From assembly GCA_002377695.1 (NCBI GenBank), contig DFQH01000008.1:283106-347105 (forward strand): a DNA stretch of 64,000 nucleotides. The letters are read 5' to 3'. Position 1 is the stretch's first letter, and every line of letters begins with the position of its first letter. The notes below the pieces were generated by a model, which did not search any database, was not told the DNA's origin, and saw only the letters and a list, made by a program, of their open reading frames with translations. The position numbers were made by a program, and so were the translations under genes. This stretch comes from Citromicrobium sp. UBA3494. Its GTDB lineage: Bacteria > Pseudomonadota > Alphaproteobacteria > Sphingomonadales > Sphingomonadaceae. Below, piece after piece: positions 55,096 to 63,498 of this stretch.

Positions 55096-55113
55096 TGGTA
55101 GCGGAGGAGGGAA
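55096..55113 (-). repeat. tRNA 3'-end fragment with CCA (putative attachment site)
   Basis: The minus strand reads TTCCCTCCTCCGCTACCA. The last 17 bases match, by recall, the 3' end of alphaproteobacterial elongator tRNA-Met: T-stem CCCTC, acceptor CTCCGCT, then ACCA. The rest of a tRNA is absent, as at the distal junction of an element integrated into a tRNA 3' end. The element side is where the tRNA body should be, to the right. Confidence 0.6.
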
Positions 55114-55170
55114 ATATAGGGAGCGTATAACATGCTGATTTACCTAATCAACTTTTTGAATCACCTTGCA

Positions 55171-55192
55171 AATACCCCCATCAATACCCCCA
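55171..55192 (+). repeat. Direct repeats AATACCCCCA
   Basis: Two exact copies at 55171-55180 and 55183-55192, 12 bp apart, about 60 bp from the tRNA fragment. Position and form resemble arm-type sites of a tyrosine recombinase. Confidence 0.5.
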
Positions 55193-55304
55193 GAATCGGA
55201 CAGATGAGATAAAGCGCCTTTGGCAAACGATGACATGTAATTCGTAGTGACAGGTGAAAGGAGCGTCGGCCGTTTTCGGGCCGATCAGAAGGCGAAACGC
55301 CAGG

Positions 55305-55715
55305 TCATGAACCATCCGCCCGATCGTACAGCGAGGACATGTCATGGTCTGGCATGGACGGCATATTGTGGCCCGCATGCGGATCGGGTGTGTCGCTAGG
55401 CTTCGCATTCATCGGCGGGGGAGTGGCCGCAGGTGACGGCGCTACTACCGGAGTGCTCGCCGGTCGGTCTGGTTGCCTACCGGCAGTCACAGCTTCATCC
55501 GACCGGTTCGTGTTGGCCTCTCCAGCGGGAGAGGCAGCGTTGTCTCTTTCGCCTTCGCCAGGACCTGTGCTCTCGGTCGGCGGGGCCGTATACAGTGGCA
55601 AGGCTTCAGCTTCTGATGAAGTGTCCTGCGTCTGATCACATGCAGCGAGCCCTAGCCCCAGTGCCGCCGCAGCAAGGGGGGCAACAAACCCGTTCCGATT
55701 CGATCTGCGCATCAT
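55305..55715 (-). CDS. Small lipoprotein, Pro/Ser-rich with His/Met-rich end
   Basis: Lipoprotein of 136 aa. The signal with lipobox (LAAAALGLGLAAC) is followed by a disordered Ser/Thr/Pro stretch and the tail DPHAGHNMPSMPDHDMSSLYD, a pattern of His and Met suited to bind copper. Its ATG is at 55715, with a second ATG as next codon. It is 8 bp after the DUF2231 gene, in the same operon direction. No family was recognised. Confidence 0.75.
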   Translation of the reverse strand: MMRRSNRNGFVAPLAAAALGLGLAACDQTQDTSSEAEALPLYTAPPTESTGPGEGERDNAASPAGEANTNRSDEAVTAGRQPDRPASTPVVAPSPAATPPPMNAKPSDTPDPHAGHNMPSMPDHDMSSLYDRADGS

Positions 55716-55723
55716 TCTATCCT

Positions 55724-56395
55724 TCAAAGCCAGGAGATACCAAGATGATTGGCACCGTGCGCAAGCTCGCCGCCCAGAAATCCCTGCACCAGCACTAGAG
55801 CGGCCATGGCAAAGATTGCGGCGCGAAGCGCGGTCCGGCTCGCGGAAGCACGGCTCGCCAGATAGGCCATCGCCAGACCGAGGACCGCGATCAGCATCCC
55901 GTTCCATCGATGGACCTGCATGACGGCATCGCCGCCGAACCAAAGGCCGGTGTGGATCCATCCGAACAGGACTGCGACGACTGCGCCGATTGCTCCGCCG
56001 TGGACGAGTACGCGCACCGCGCTCTCAAGCCCTGCATCTTTCCGGCGCATGACGAACAACTCGGTGGCAGCAGCCATGAGAAACAGGGCGATCGGGAAGT
56101 GGATGGTCGCCGGATGCAGTTTTTTCAGGGCGGCGATGACGCCGGAATCGCCCTCATCAGCATGGCCACCAGCCTCGTCATGGCCTCCACTTGCTTCGTC
56201 GTGCGCGGCTGAGGGCTCGCCGACCGCTCCGCCGTCGCCCATCTGCGCCATGGCCGCCTGGTCATGCGCATCGCCATTCGCGGCGGCAGGCGCGGCGCTC
56301 GTCTCTTCGCCATGCTTTTCGTCGCCATGAGCCTGAACTGGTCCGACGAAGAGCAAGCTGGCAGCTACAATAGCCATGAATTGCATTCGTTTCAT
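55724..56395 (-). CDS. DUF2231-type membrane protein with His/Met-rich leader
   Basis: Membrane protein of 223 aa. After a signal-like segment comes a metal-binding-like stretch (HGDEKHGEE, GGHDEAGGHADEGD), then four spans with the family signature LHPATIHFPIALFLMAAATELF and GWIHTGLWFGGDAVMQVHRWNGML. DUF2231 proteins are common in metal-resistance clusters. A role in copper handling is inferred from histidines and context. Confidence 0.8.
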   Translation of the reverse strand: MKRMQFMAIVAASLLFVGPVQAHGDEKHGEETSAAPAAANGDAHDQAAMAQMGDGGAVGEPSAAHDEASGGHDEAGGHADEGDSGVIAALKKLHPATIHFPIALFLMAAATELFVMRRKDAGLESAVRVLVHGGAIGAVVAVLFGWIHTGLWFGGDAVMQVHRWNGMLIAVLGLAMAYLASRASASRTALRAAIFAMAALVLVQGFLGGELAHGANHLGISWL

Positions 56396-56609
56396 TCTCT
56401 ACGGGTTCCGGTCTTGGCGATGGTCGTGCGACCTATTGTGTCTGTAATGCTCTGCGAACCCTCATCTCTTGCCGTGATGGAGCGCGGTGATCCTCGGCGC
56501 GTGAGGGTCCAAATTTAACTCATGAGGGGGTTGGGTCTCTTGCCAATATCAGAGCCTTGTTAAGAGGGCGGCCAGCTTTAAGCACGAGCAAGAGCCCGGC
56601 TACCATCTC
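56396..56609. other. 214-bp gap in metal cluster
   Basis: No gene seen. It contains the probable promoter of the DUF2231 gene. No clear operator was found. Confidence 0.5.
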
Positions 56610-56999
56610 CTAACCGTCTTGCGCCATGTTCTGGTGAGCCGCCATCTGCTTCATCATATCGTGCATCATCATCATGCGCTGGTGACAGGCCGCCATCATA
56701 TCGGCGTTGTCCCCCTGCATCATGCCCGCCATGTGTTCCTGCATCGCTGTGCGGTGCTCGGCCATCAGCCTTTGGCGTTCGGCAGGATCGCTCGCCGCGT
56801 GGGCCTGCTGCATCAGCGCGCGCATTTCAGCCATCTTCTCGCGATGGGCAGCCATAGCGTCGGAATCCTGCATCGTGTGGCCAGCGTGATCCTGCTGCTG
56901 TGCCACAGCCTGAGCTCCGTGCTCATGCTGTTCCTGGGCCGTCGCCGGAGTGGCTGTCAGGCCAGTGGCGAGAATGAGAGCTAGAGCTGTCCGTTTCAC
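56610..56999 (-). CDS. Periplasmic Met/His-rich metal-binding protein (GTG start)
   Basis: Exported protein of 129 aa. The signal peptide (VKRTALALILATGLTATPATAQ) precedes EQHEHGAQAVAQQQDHAGHTM and a helical part ending in MMAACHQRMMMMHDMMKQMAAHQNMAQDG. Repeated M, H and a cysteine suggest Cu(I)/Ag(I) binding. The GTG at 56999 has AGGAAA upstream and makes a good signal peptide; ATG 24 nt earlier (MTDERK) is possible. No specific family can be named. Confidence 0.75.
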   Translation of the reverse strand: MKRTALALILATGLTATPATAQEQHEHGAQAVAQQQDHAGHTMQDSDAMAAHREKMAEMRALMQQAHAASDPAERQRLMAEHRTAMQEHMAGMMQGDNADMMAACHQRMMMMHDMMKQMAAHQNMAQDG

Positions 57000-57144
57000 A
57001 ATCGATTTCCTTTCGTCGGTCATGCGATGGGTGCTGTGCGCATTCATTCTCTTTACGCAGCCAACATCTGTTCCCCTCAAACAATTTCCGCGCCCACCGG
57101 AGACGGCTGAGCCGATGGCACAGCCGGTTGCAGGAATGGTGTTT

Positions 57145-57167
57145 TTCGGTCACCCTTTTTGACCGAA
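57145..57167. promoter_or_regulatory. Inverted repeat between divergent metal genes
   Basis: TTCGGTCA (57145-57152) and TGACCGAA (57160-57167) form a perfect 8-bp dyad with a 7-bp spacer, between the Met/His-rich gene and the next gene on the other strand. It has no following T-tract on the plus strand, so operator is more likely than terminator. Confidence 0.5.
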
Positions 57168-57225
57168 GCCGGTCGAGATGAATGGGACAGATCATGGTGA
57201 CAACAGAGCCGTCGGAGAAGCAGTC

Positions 57226-57513
57226 GTGAGCACGGTCAATGAGGACGGCAGCTGGGACATTCCGGAGCCCGATCATGCCGAGCTGGTGCAAATGCGCATT
57301 CGCCTCATAACTCTCGAGAACATAGTTCTCGGCCTTTTGTCCGGGGCCAGCGATGAACAGATCGACCAGATCAGAAAGCGTGCGGACATGATCGAACCAC
57401 GCCCCGAGGCGAGCCGGCATCCGCTTACCGAACTGGCAGCAGGTGACATGCGTAAGTTTCTCGAACGCGCTGCTCGCATGGCCGAGGCGGAGGGCCGCGA
57501 AAACCATGACTGA
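57226..57513 (+). CDS. Small acidic protein, unknown function
   Basis: Cytosolic protein of about 95 aa, mostly helical: DIPEPDHAELVQMRIRLITLENIVLGLL and ASDEQIDQIRKRADMIEPRPEAS. The middle could be a coiled coil. The GTG at 57226 has GGAGAAG 5 nt upstream; an ATG at 57178 in the same frame is the alternative. It is not recognised. It is divergent from the Met/His-rich gene and followed by a membrane protein. Confidence 0.65.
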   Translation: MSTVNEDGSWDIPEPDHAELVQMRIRLITLENIVLGLLSGASDEQIDQIRKRADMIEPRPEASRHPLTELAAGDMRKFLERAARMAEAEGRENHD

Positions 57514-57606
57514 TCCAGGCTTTGGGGCAGCAAAGGCGCTATGCAGGACGTGGAAATCCGGCCCGCCGCTATTTCCTTGCGCACATCATTCCGGCGTATC
57601 CGCAGC

Positions 57607-58047
57607 ATGACTAGAACTCATTGGCTCATCTTTGTTTGCGGGAGCCTGATCGCGTTCGTCTGGGAGATTTTCCAGATGCCGTTTTTCAAGCCGGGAAATC
57701 TCGAGCCTTATGAGCAGACCATTCGCTGCGGCATTGCAAGCCTAGGCGATGGCGTGATCCTGCTAACAGCTTATAGCCTTGCTGCATTGCGCGGCGGGCG
57801 CGCGTGGCTCTGGCAAGCCGCCAAAATGCCCTATGCGATCTATTTCGGCTTCGGGCTTGTCGTCGCCATCGCCGTCGAAATGATCGCCACATCGCTTCCG
57901 GCAGAAAGCTTCGTGAGCTGGCGCTACAGCGAGTTGATGCCGCACGAGCCAGTGACGGGGTTGGCGCTGATCCCGATCGCGATGTGGACGATCGTGCCTG
58001 CGCTCACGATCCTTCTGGTCCGCTTTGCCCGAGCCGAACCTGATTAA
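57607..58047 (+). CDS. Membrane protein, unknown function
   Basis: Inner-membrane protein of 146 aa with four hydrophobic segments (WLIFVCGSLIAFVWEIFQM, CGIASLGDGVILLTAYSLAAL, AIYFGFGLVVAIAVEMIAT, GLALIPIAMWTIVPALTILLV). The ATG at 57607 starts the first helix. It is 93 bp after the preceding gene and convergent with a PepSY gene. No family was recognised. Confidence 0.75.
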   Translation: MTRTHWLIFVCGSLIAFVWEIFQMPFFKPGNLEPYEQTIRCGIASLGDGVILLTAYSLAALRGGRAWLWQAAKMPYAIYFGFGLVVAIAVEMIATSLPAESFVSWRYSELMPHEPVTGLALIPIAMWTIVPALTILLVRFARAEPD

Positions 58048-58060
58048 ACTGGGAGCGGCT

Positions 58061-58795
58061 TCAGGGTGCGTTCGGCACATGTTTCGCCCGCCGCCTGATT
58101 CTGGGAAACCGGTTCGCAAGCAGGACAAAGCCCGAAACCGCGATAATCGTCCCGCCGATCCCGAACAATAGCAGCCACCAGCTGTTGATGCGGTCGCGCT
58201 GCGTCCAGTCCATGATATGCAGCCCCCAGACAAAATCGAACAGGCGCCAGGTGTCGCTGCGGGCAGCGAGCACCGAGCCACTCGATGCATCGATGTAGAC
58301 GCGGGTATTGTCCTCATCGCCGTAGGTGATCTGCCACGCCGGAAACGGACCCCGGAATTCGGTCCCGACAGCATCTTCGATGAGGCGCGTGGTCGCTATG
58401 GTGGTTGGTGGCCCGGTCCAGGCATAGCGAGCGATGGCCTGTGCGCTTGCAGCGGGAAGAGGCGAAAGGAGAATGCCGCTGTCCGGGTCGCGGAGCGTGA
58501 CGCTTCCATCGTCCCGGCGGACCTCGGTTACGGCCCTGCCGCCGACCGCGCGCGTCGCAAGGGAAACCACCCCCTCGCTGCTATCGAGCCAATGGGGCAT
58601 GACAGCATCAGCGGGCAGGACCTCCGGCGCGCGCGAAACGACATGTTCGGACCGAACCTCTTCGATGTCGAGAAACGACATCAGCGCCCCGGTGATCATC
58701 CACAGGAGCACTTGGACGCCGACAAAGATCGCCAGCCATTTGTGAAGCTTGCTGCCCAGCACATGAAGACGCAGCTTGAAAGAGCGTGTCGCCAA
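58061..58795 (-). CDS. PepSY-domain membrane protein of copper cluster
   Basis: Protein of 244 aa with an N-terminal membrane span (KWLAIFVGVQVLLWMITGALMSF), a periplasmic PepSY-type domain (VYIDASSGSVLAARSDTWRLFDFVWGLHIMDW) and a C-terminal span (WWLLLFGIGGTIIAVSGFVLLANRF). HKWLAIF and WGLHIMDW are typical of PepSY-associated membrane proteins. It is 20 bp after the SnoaL-like gene. Confidence 0.85.
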   Translation of the reverse strand: MATRSFKLRLHVLGSKLHKWLAIFVGVQVLLWMITGALMSFLDIEEVRSEHVVSRAPEVLPADAVMPHWLDSSEGVVSLATRAVGGRAVTEVRRDDGSVTLRDPDSGILLSPLPAASAQAIARYAWTGPPTTIATTRLIEDAVGTEFRGPFPAWQITYGDEDNTRVYIDASSGSVLAARSDTWRLFDFVWGLHIMDWTQRDRINSWWLLLFGIGGTIIAVSGFVLLANRFPRIRRRAKHVPNAP

Positions 58796-58815
58796 TCGGT
58801 GTTCCCCCGATCAGA

Positions 58816-59376
58816 TCAGTTGTTACGCGGTGCGCGTGACGATGAATGGTACTGAACGATCTTCCAGCCATCTGCATCATGGGCGAGGACCGAGGTCGCA
58901 ACCCCTTCGCGGTCGATTACGCGACCGTCGGCCAGTTCGATCCGATAGGTGTACGTTTCGCGGCCATACGCCATATGTCCCATCCGGGTGACTGCGAGCG
59001 TCGGTTCGCCGAAGGTGAAGCTGGTTATTGCATCGAGTTCCGGTCCCAGGTGATGCTCCATGTAATGCGTGAAGCTGCCTTCCGCCTTGCCGTTTTCGTA
59101 AATGAAGGATTCCTGGGCAAACAGCGCAGCCATGGCCTCTGCATCGCGCGACGTCAGGGCATCGCGATATGATGTCAGAATTGCTTCTGCCCCAGCAACG
59201 TCATCGTTCATCGCAGCCATATGCTCGGCATGGTTCATGCCCTGCTCCGTATGATCCATCGGCGTTGATACCGAATGTTCCGAATGCGCCGAATGGTCCA
59301 TGGATTGTGCCAGGGCGGGAGTGCCCCCTGCAGCCAAGGCCAGGGCGACCGCGCTTAGAGATAGTCTCGTTCTCAT
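58816..59376 (-). CDS. Secreted SnoaL/DUF4440-like protein with His/Met-rich head
   Basis: Exported protein of 186 aa. The signal peptide ends at PALAQ; then a Met-Asp-His-rich stretch (MDHSAHSEHSVSTPMDHTEQGMNHAEHM) precedes a nuclear-transport-factor-2 fold domain (AEAILTSYRDALTSRDAEAMAALFAQESFIYENG). The first part may bind copper, like the repeat in CopB next to it. It is 16 bp downstream of copB. Confidence 0.82.
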   Translation of the reverse strand: MRTRLSLSAVALALAAGGTPALAQSMDHSAHSEHSVSTPMDHTEQGMNHAEHMAAMNDDVAGAEAILTSYRDALTSRDAEAMAALFAQESFIYENGKAEGSFTHYMEHHLGPELDAITSFTFGEPTLAVTRMGHMAYGRETYTYRIELADGRVIDREGVATSVLAHDADGWKIVQYHSSSRAPRNN

Positions 59377-59392
59377 TGTATATTTCCTTCAC

Positions 59393-60595
59393 TTAAAACC
59401 AGAATCGCAAGCCCACGACGTAATTCATCACGCTGGGGTCTTCCCCTGCGGCGCGGGCAAAATCGGCGCCCTCACCGATCCGCCACTCCTGGGAGACGCC
59501 GACATAGGGCGCGAATTCGCGTGCGAACTCGTAGCGAAGACGCAGACCTGCCTCGATCCGGTCGAGGCCAGCGCCAATGCCGAGTTCGGGAATATCCTGA
59601 GCCGAAAGAGCGATTTCGGCTCGCGGCTGGAGGATCAGCCGCTGCGTGATGCGCTGATCAAGCTCGCCCTCAAAGCGCGCCGTTACATCGCCCTTGCTCG
59701 ATACGAACGCCGCGACGTCGATCTCGAACTGGTAAGGGGCAATGCCCTGGACACCGATGACCGCATGGGTGCGCTCGGGCCCCGTCAGATCCTGACGGAC
59801 ACCGGCTTGGAAATCGAAGAAGGGTGCGATGGCGCGGCTCCAGAGCGCCTGGACCTCGGCGCCCTCGACGGGCTCACCGAAGCTGCCTTCACCCTCGGAT
59901 TTGAACCAGAACTTGTCGATATCACCGCCATAATATCCCTGGATATCCCAAAGATATCCATCAGCTCCTTCGCGTGCGCGATACTCAAGGCGGTCGCCCT
60001 GAAACCAGAAGCGCATCCCGCCGTCGGTCTCACGGACAAGTTCGCGCCGCGCTTCGTTCATGGCTTCCTCGCCCCAGATCGCAACCGCCGCGCGCGCGGG
60101 ACCGCTCCCAGCTTCGGGAGGAGGCGGCAGCAGCGGGATATCGTCGTTCGAGCCCATCTGCATCGCCGAATGGTCCATGCCCTGCATGTCCTGCGATCCC
60201 ATCTGCCCATGGTTCATCTGGCTGTGATTCATCTGCCCATGGTCCATCGACGAGCTGCTGGCTTCCGCCTGCCCCATGTCGCCGCGGTTCATTTGCGAAT
60301 GATCCATCGCGCCTTCGTCAGGCCTGCCCTGCGGCATCGAACCATGATCCATCGTCGAATGGTCCATCGCAACTTCAGGCTGGGCAGCGGGGCCGCAAGC
60401 CCCCTCTGCTACCGGATGCCCCATCGCGCGATGGCGCTCGGCTGCCGCCTCGCACTTTGTTTTGGCGTCAGCCTGCGCCTCGGCGCTCTGCTGCGGTTCC
60501 ACTGGCGAGTGACCCGCATGCTGCGCCGCGGCGGGGGAGGCGAGAACCGAACCCGCGGCGGCCGAGGCAAGCAGGCTGATGATAGATATCTTCAT
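59393..60595 (-). CDS. copB: Copper resistance protein CopB
   Basis: Outer-membrane copper-binding protein of 400 aa. A signal peptide is followed by Met/His repeats (MDHGQMNHSQMNHGQMGSQD) and a beta-barrel of the CopB family (RFWFQGDRLEYRAREGADGYLWDIQGYYGGDIDKFWFKSEGEG...). The C-terminal residue is Phe, as for outer-membrane barrels. The ATG overlaps the copA stop by ATGA. It should sequester or move periplasmic copper. Confidence 0.95.
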   Translation of the reverse strand: MKISIISLLASAAAGSVLASPAAAQHAGHSPVEPQQSAEAQADAKTKCEAAAERHRAMGHPVAEGACGPAAQPEVAMDHSTMDHGSMPQGRPDEGAMDHSQMNRGDMGQAEASSSSMDHGQMNHSQMNHGQMGSQDMQGMDHSAMQMGSNDDIPLLPPPPEAGSGPARAAVAIWGEEAMNEARRELVRETDGGMRFWFQGDRLEYRAREGADGYLWDIQGYYGGDIDKFWFKSEGEGSFGEPVEGAEVQALWSRAIAPFFDFQAGVRQDLTGPERTHAVIGVQGIAPYQFEIDVAAFVSSKGDVTARFEGELDQRITQRLILQPRAEIALSAQDIPELGIGAGLDRIEAGLRLRYEFAREFAPYVGVSQEWRIGEGADFARAAGEDPSVMNYVVGLRFWF

Positions 60596-62439
60596 GCGCC
60601 CTCTCCGGCAGGATTGGCAACCGTGACGATCTGAAACATCCCGGCATGCATGTGATAGAGAAGGTGGCAGTGGAAGGCCCAGTCGCCCGGCTCGTCCGCC
60701 GTCAGGTCGAACTGCGCGCTGCCACCCGGTTGCAGGATAACCGTGTGCTTCAGTGGTTGACGGTTTGGAGGTGCACCGTTGACCAGCTCGAAGAAGTGTC
60801 CGTGCAGATGGATCGGGTGTGCCATCATCGTGTCATTGATCAGCTTTACCCGCACGCGTTCATTATAGGCAAAGCGGATCGGCTCCTCGGAGACGGCGGA
60901 GAATTTCTTGCCGTCGAACGACCACATGTAGCGTTCCATGTTCCCGGTAAGATGGATTTCCATCCGGCGCGAAGGGCTTCGCGAGTCCTTGTTTGGTGTC
61001 AGCGCGCGCAGCTTGCGATAGTCGAGGGTACGGTGCGGGACATCGGCAAGGCCAATCCCGGGATCGCCCATCCGGTCGACCGGGTTCATCGACACCATGT
61101 CGATGCCCGGTCCGACCTTCACATCGGGAGGCAATAGCGAGGTATCGCGCATCTGCATGCCTCCCGCCATGCCAGCCATTCCGGTCATCTCCGCCGAACC
61201 GCCATCCATACCGGACATCCCGTCCGCGCCAGCCGCTCCGCTCGATCCGTGATCCATTCCGGCCATCCCGCCAGCGCCATGGTCCATGCCGGCCATACCA
61301 GCATCGCCGCCGGAGCCATGGTCCATACCGCTCATGCCCATATCGGCCATAGTGAGCAGCGGGGGATCGCGCAGCGGCGGGATGGCCGCACGCGCGCCGG
61401 GCGTGCTCGCCAGCGTTGCGATGCCCATACCTGACCGATCCATCGACTCCGCCATCAGCGTGTAAGCCTGCTGCTCACCCGGCGTCACCACGACGTCGTA
61501 GGTTTCCGCGACGCCGATCTGGAACTCGTCCACTTCGACCGGCTCGACGTTCTGCCCGTCGGCTTGAACCACGGTCATCGGCAGGCCGGGAATGCGAATA
61601 TTGAAAAATGTCATGGCGCCGGCATTGATGAACCGAAGCCGCACACGCTCGCCCGGACGGAAAAGATATTCCAGATTGTCGAGCGGTCCATGACCGTTCA
61701 GCAGATATGTATAAGTTGCGCTCGACACATCGAGGATGTCGGTTGGCATCATGCGCATTCTGGCCCACATCCGGCGATCCTCGCCCGAGAGCGGATAGTC
61801 GTCGGTCCAGGTATTCTGGTTGTAGTTGAAGTAGCCTTCGCCCTTCTTGAGCTTGTCGAATATCGTGTGGGGCGACATTTCGCTGAACTCGCTCAGCACC
61901 ACGATATATTCGCGGTCGGCCTGCACCGGATCGGGACCTGCGGGATCGACCACGATCGGACCATAATGACCGGCCTGTTCCTGCAGCCCGCTATGCGAAT
62001 GCCACCAATAGGTGCCTGCCTGCCGCACGGGAAATTCCGCTGTGAAGGTCTCGCCCGGCTTCACGCCGGGAAAACTTACGCCCGGCACGCCATCGAGCTG
62101 GAACGGCACGAGCAGGCCATGCCAGTGGATCGAGGTGTCTTCCTCAAGCTGGTTATGGACGTTGAGGCGGACGGTGGTCCCTTCGCGCAGGCGAAGGAGT
62201 GGCCCAGGGATGCTGCCATTGACGGCAATCGCGCCGCCACGCCTGTTGCCGGTGGAGAAAGCCGAGCGCGCAACCGTCAGATCGATATTCGGTCCGGTCG
62301 CCTCATCGATACCTCGCCGGGCGGCCCCGGAGAGCAGATCTCCGCCTCGCGCCCAAGCGGGAACGGCACCGCCCAGGCCAAGCAGGCCCAGCCCGCTGGC
62401 ACTTGTTCCAAGAAATTTTCGGCGATTGACGGCAGGCAT
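60592..62439 (-). CDS. copA: Copper resistance multicopper oxidase CopA
   Basis: Periplasmic oxidase of 615 aa, PcoA/CopA type. It has a Tat signal (RRKFLGTSASGLGLLGLGG) and copper-site motifs HWHGLL, WWHSHSG, HPIHLHGHFFEL and HCHLLYHMHAGMFQ. A Met-rich internal region (GMAGMDHG-type repeats near residues 370-430) precedes the last domain. It oxidises Cu(I). The ATG at 62439 directly precedes the Tat motif; MPSQEPP seven codons earlier is possible. It is 48 bp after the sigma factor stop. Confidence 0.95.
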   Translation of the reverse strand: MPAVNRRKFLGTSASGLGLLGLGGAVPAWARGGDLLSGAARRGIDEATGPNIDLTVARSAFSTGNRRGGAIAVNGSIPGPLLRLREGTTVRLNVHNQLEEDTSIHWHGLLVPFQLDGVPGVSFPGVKPGETFTAEFPVRQAGTYWWHSHSGLQEQAGHYGPIVVDPAGPDPVQADREYIVVLSEFSEMSPHTIFDKLKKGEGYFNYNQNTWTDDYPLSGEDRRMWARMRMMPTDILDVSSATYTYLLNGHGPLDNLEYLFRPGERVRLRFINAGAMTFFNIRIPGLPMTVVQADGQNVEPVEVDEFQIGVAETYDVVVTPGEQQAYTLMAESMDRSGMGIATLASTPGARAAIPPLRDPPLLTMADMGMSGMDHGSGGDAGMAGMDHGAGGMAGMDHGSSGAAGADGMSGMDGGSAEMTGMAGMAGGMQMRDTSLLPPDVKVGPGIDMVSMNPVDRMGDPGIGLADVPHRTLDYRKLRALTPNKDSRSPSRRMEIHLTGNMERYMWSFDGKKFSAVSEEPIRFAYNERVRVKLINDTMMAHPIHLHGHFFELVNGAPPNRQPLKHTVILQPGGSAQFDLTADEPGDWAFHCHLLYHMHAGMFQIVTVANPAGEGA

Positions 62440-62487
62440 AGGGGGCTCCTGAGAAGGCATATACCGTCACTTACGCGGCCACCTGCG

Positions 62488-63054
62488 CTACCCCTCAAAG
62501 TTTTCGAACCGCTCCTTCAGCCGGTTGCGCGCACGATAGATGCGCGTCTCGACAGCTTTCTCCGTGGTGCCGAGCAGCTCGGCAGCCTCGGCCTGGCTGT
62601 ATCCCTCGACAGTGACCAGCACGAGCGCCTCTTGCAGCCGCACCGGCAAGCGCCCGATTTCGGCCTGGACCAGCCGCAGCTGTTCGCGGGCTCCGGCAAC
62701 ATTTTCGGGATTGGGGGCATCGTCGGCAACGGCGTCGGCTTCCCGCCCGTCCGGCAAACTAAGGAAGCCCGCAACTTTCCTCCGGCGGAGCCTGTCGCGG
62801 CACCGGTTGAGAACGATTGTCGTCAAATAAGGACCGATGGGCTTGCTCGGATCGAGGCGATGCCGTGTCAGCCAGACCGAAGCGAGACTGTCCTGGACGA
62901 CATCTTGGGCCCGCGAGGGTGAACCCAGCATACGCGTGGCGAGCGCAATCAACCTAGCGATCTCATGCTCGACCAGAGCTGTGAACGCCCGCTTGTCACC
63001 GGCTATCGCCCGCCCGATCAGAGCTTCGTTCGAAGTGTCATCCACCACTGCCAA
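62488..63054 (-). CDS. cnrH: ECF sigma factor, CnrH-like
   Basis: RNA polymerase sigma factor of 188 aa. Region 2 (FTALVEHEIARLIALATRMLGSPSRAQDVVQDSLASVWLTRHRLDP) and region 4 (LPVRLQEALVLVTVEGYSQAEAAELLGTTEKAVETRIYRARNRLKERF) are both complete. Length and gene order (antisigma, sensor, sigma) match CnrYXH of Cupriavidus. It probably directs transcription of its own operon and of copA-copB. It lies 6 bp after the sensor stop. Confidence 0.92.
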   Translation of the reverse strand: MAVVDDTSNEALIGRAIAGDKRAFTALVEHEIARLIALATRMLGSPSRAQDVVQDSLASVWLTRHRLDPSKPIGPYLTTIVLNRCRDRLRRRKVAGFLSLPDGREADAVADDAPNPENVAGAREQLRLVQAEIGRLPVRLQEALVLVTVEGYSQAEAAELLGTTEKAVETRIYRARNRLKERFENFEG

Positions 63055-63060
63055 GGCTGA

Positions 63061-63495
63061 TCAGTCACGCGGATCGCGCGTGAGGGCCGCGGACACTTTC
63101 CGGTCGAACTGAAGCTGCTGATCGGGATCGAGAATTTCCCGCATGTCGAAGACGTGGCGCACGGTCGCTTTTTGCAAATCGCCCATGCGCGCATGCACCT
63201 CGTCGATCGCGGCACTGACTTCGGGCCCGTATTCGTGCTCGGTTTCCATTGCCTGGGCGAGCTGGGCGTTGGCTGCGCGCGCAGAGGCTTCGAGCCTTGC
63301 CTGTTCTACCGCGAAACGCGCTTCGAGCGCGTCGAGCCGCTGCTCCTGATCAGCCGTGAGCGAGAGTTCATCGTGCACGAACTGGTGCAGGCTACCCTCG
63401 GCATCGTTGTTGGACCAGCGATCGGCGGCAAGCGCTCCGAGGCATCCGGCGAGCGCCGCCAGCAGGACCGCGAGGACAAGGTGAAACTTCTTCAA
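63061..63495 (-). CDS. cnrX: CnrX-like periplasmic metal sensor
   Basis: Membrane-anchored sensor of 144 aa. An N-terminal anchor is followed by a helical hairpin. All five metal ligands known from Cupriavidus CnrX (H42, H46, E63, H119, M123) are present with the same spacing: HQFVH (H37, H41), E58, and HVFDM (H114, M118). LQKATVRHVFDMREILDPDQQ closely resembles the CnrX end. CnrX binds Ni2+ or Co2+ and then relieves CnrY. Here it lies next to copper genes. Confidence 0.9.
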   Translation of the reverse strand: MKKFHLVLAVLLAALAGCLGALAADRWSNNDAEGSLHQFVHDELSLTADQEQRLDALEARFAVEQARLEASARAANAQLAQAMETEHEYGPEVSAAIDEVHARMGDLQKATVRHVFDMREILDPDQQLQFDRKVSAALTRDPRD

Positions 63496-63498
63496 CGC

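Larger units (their letters stand above)
54934..55304. other. 371-bp noncoding boundary region
   Basis: No gene seen. It holds a tRNA 3'-end fragment at 55096-55113 and short direct repeats at 55171-55192, and is locally more AT-rich than its surroundings. It appears to be the left junction of an integrated element carrying the metal-resistance genes. Confidence 0.6.
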
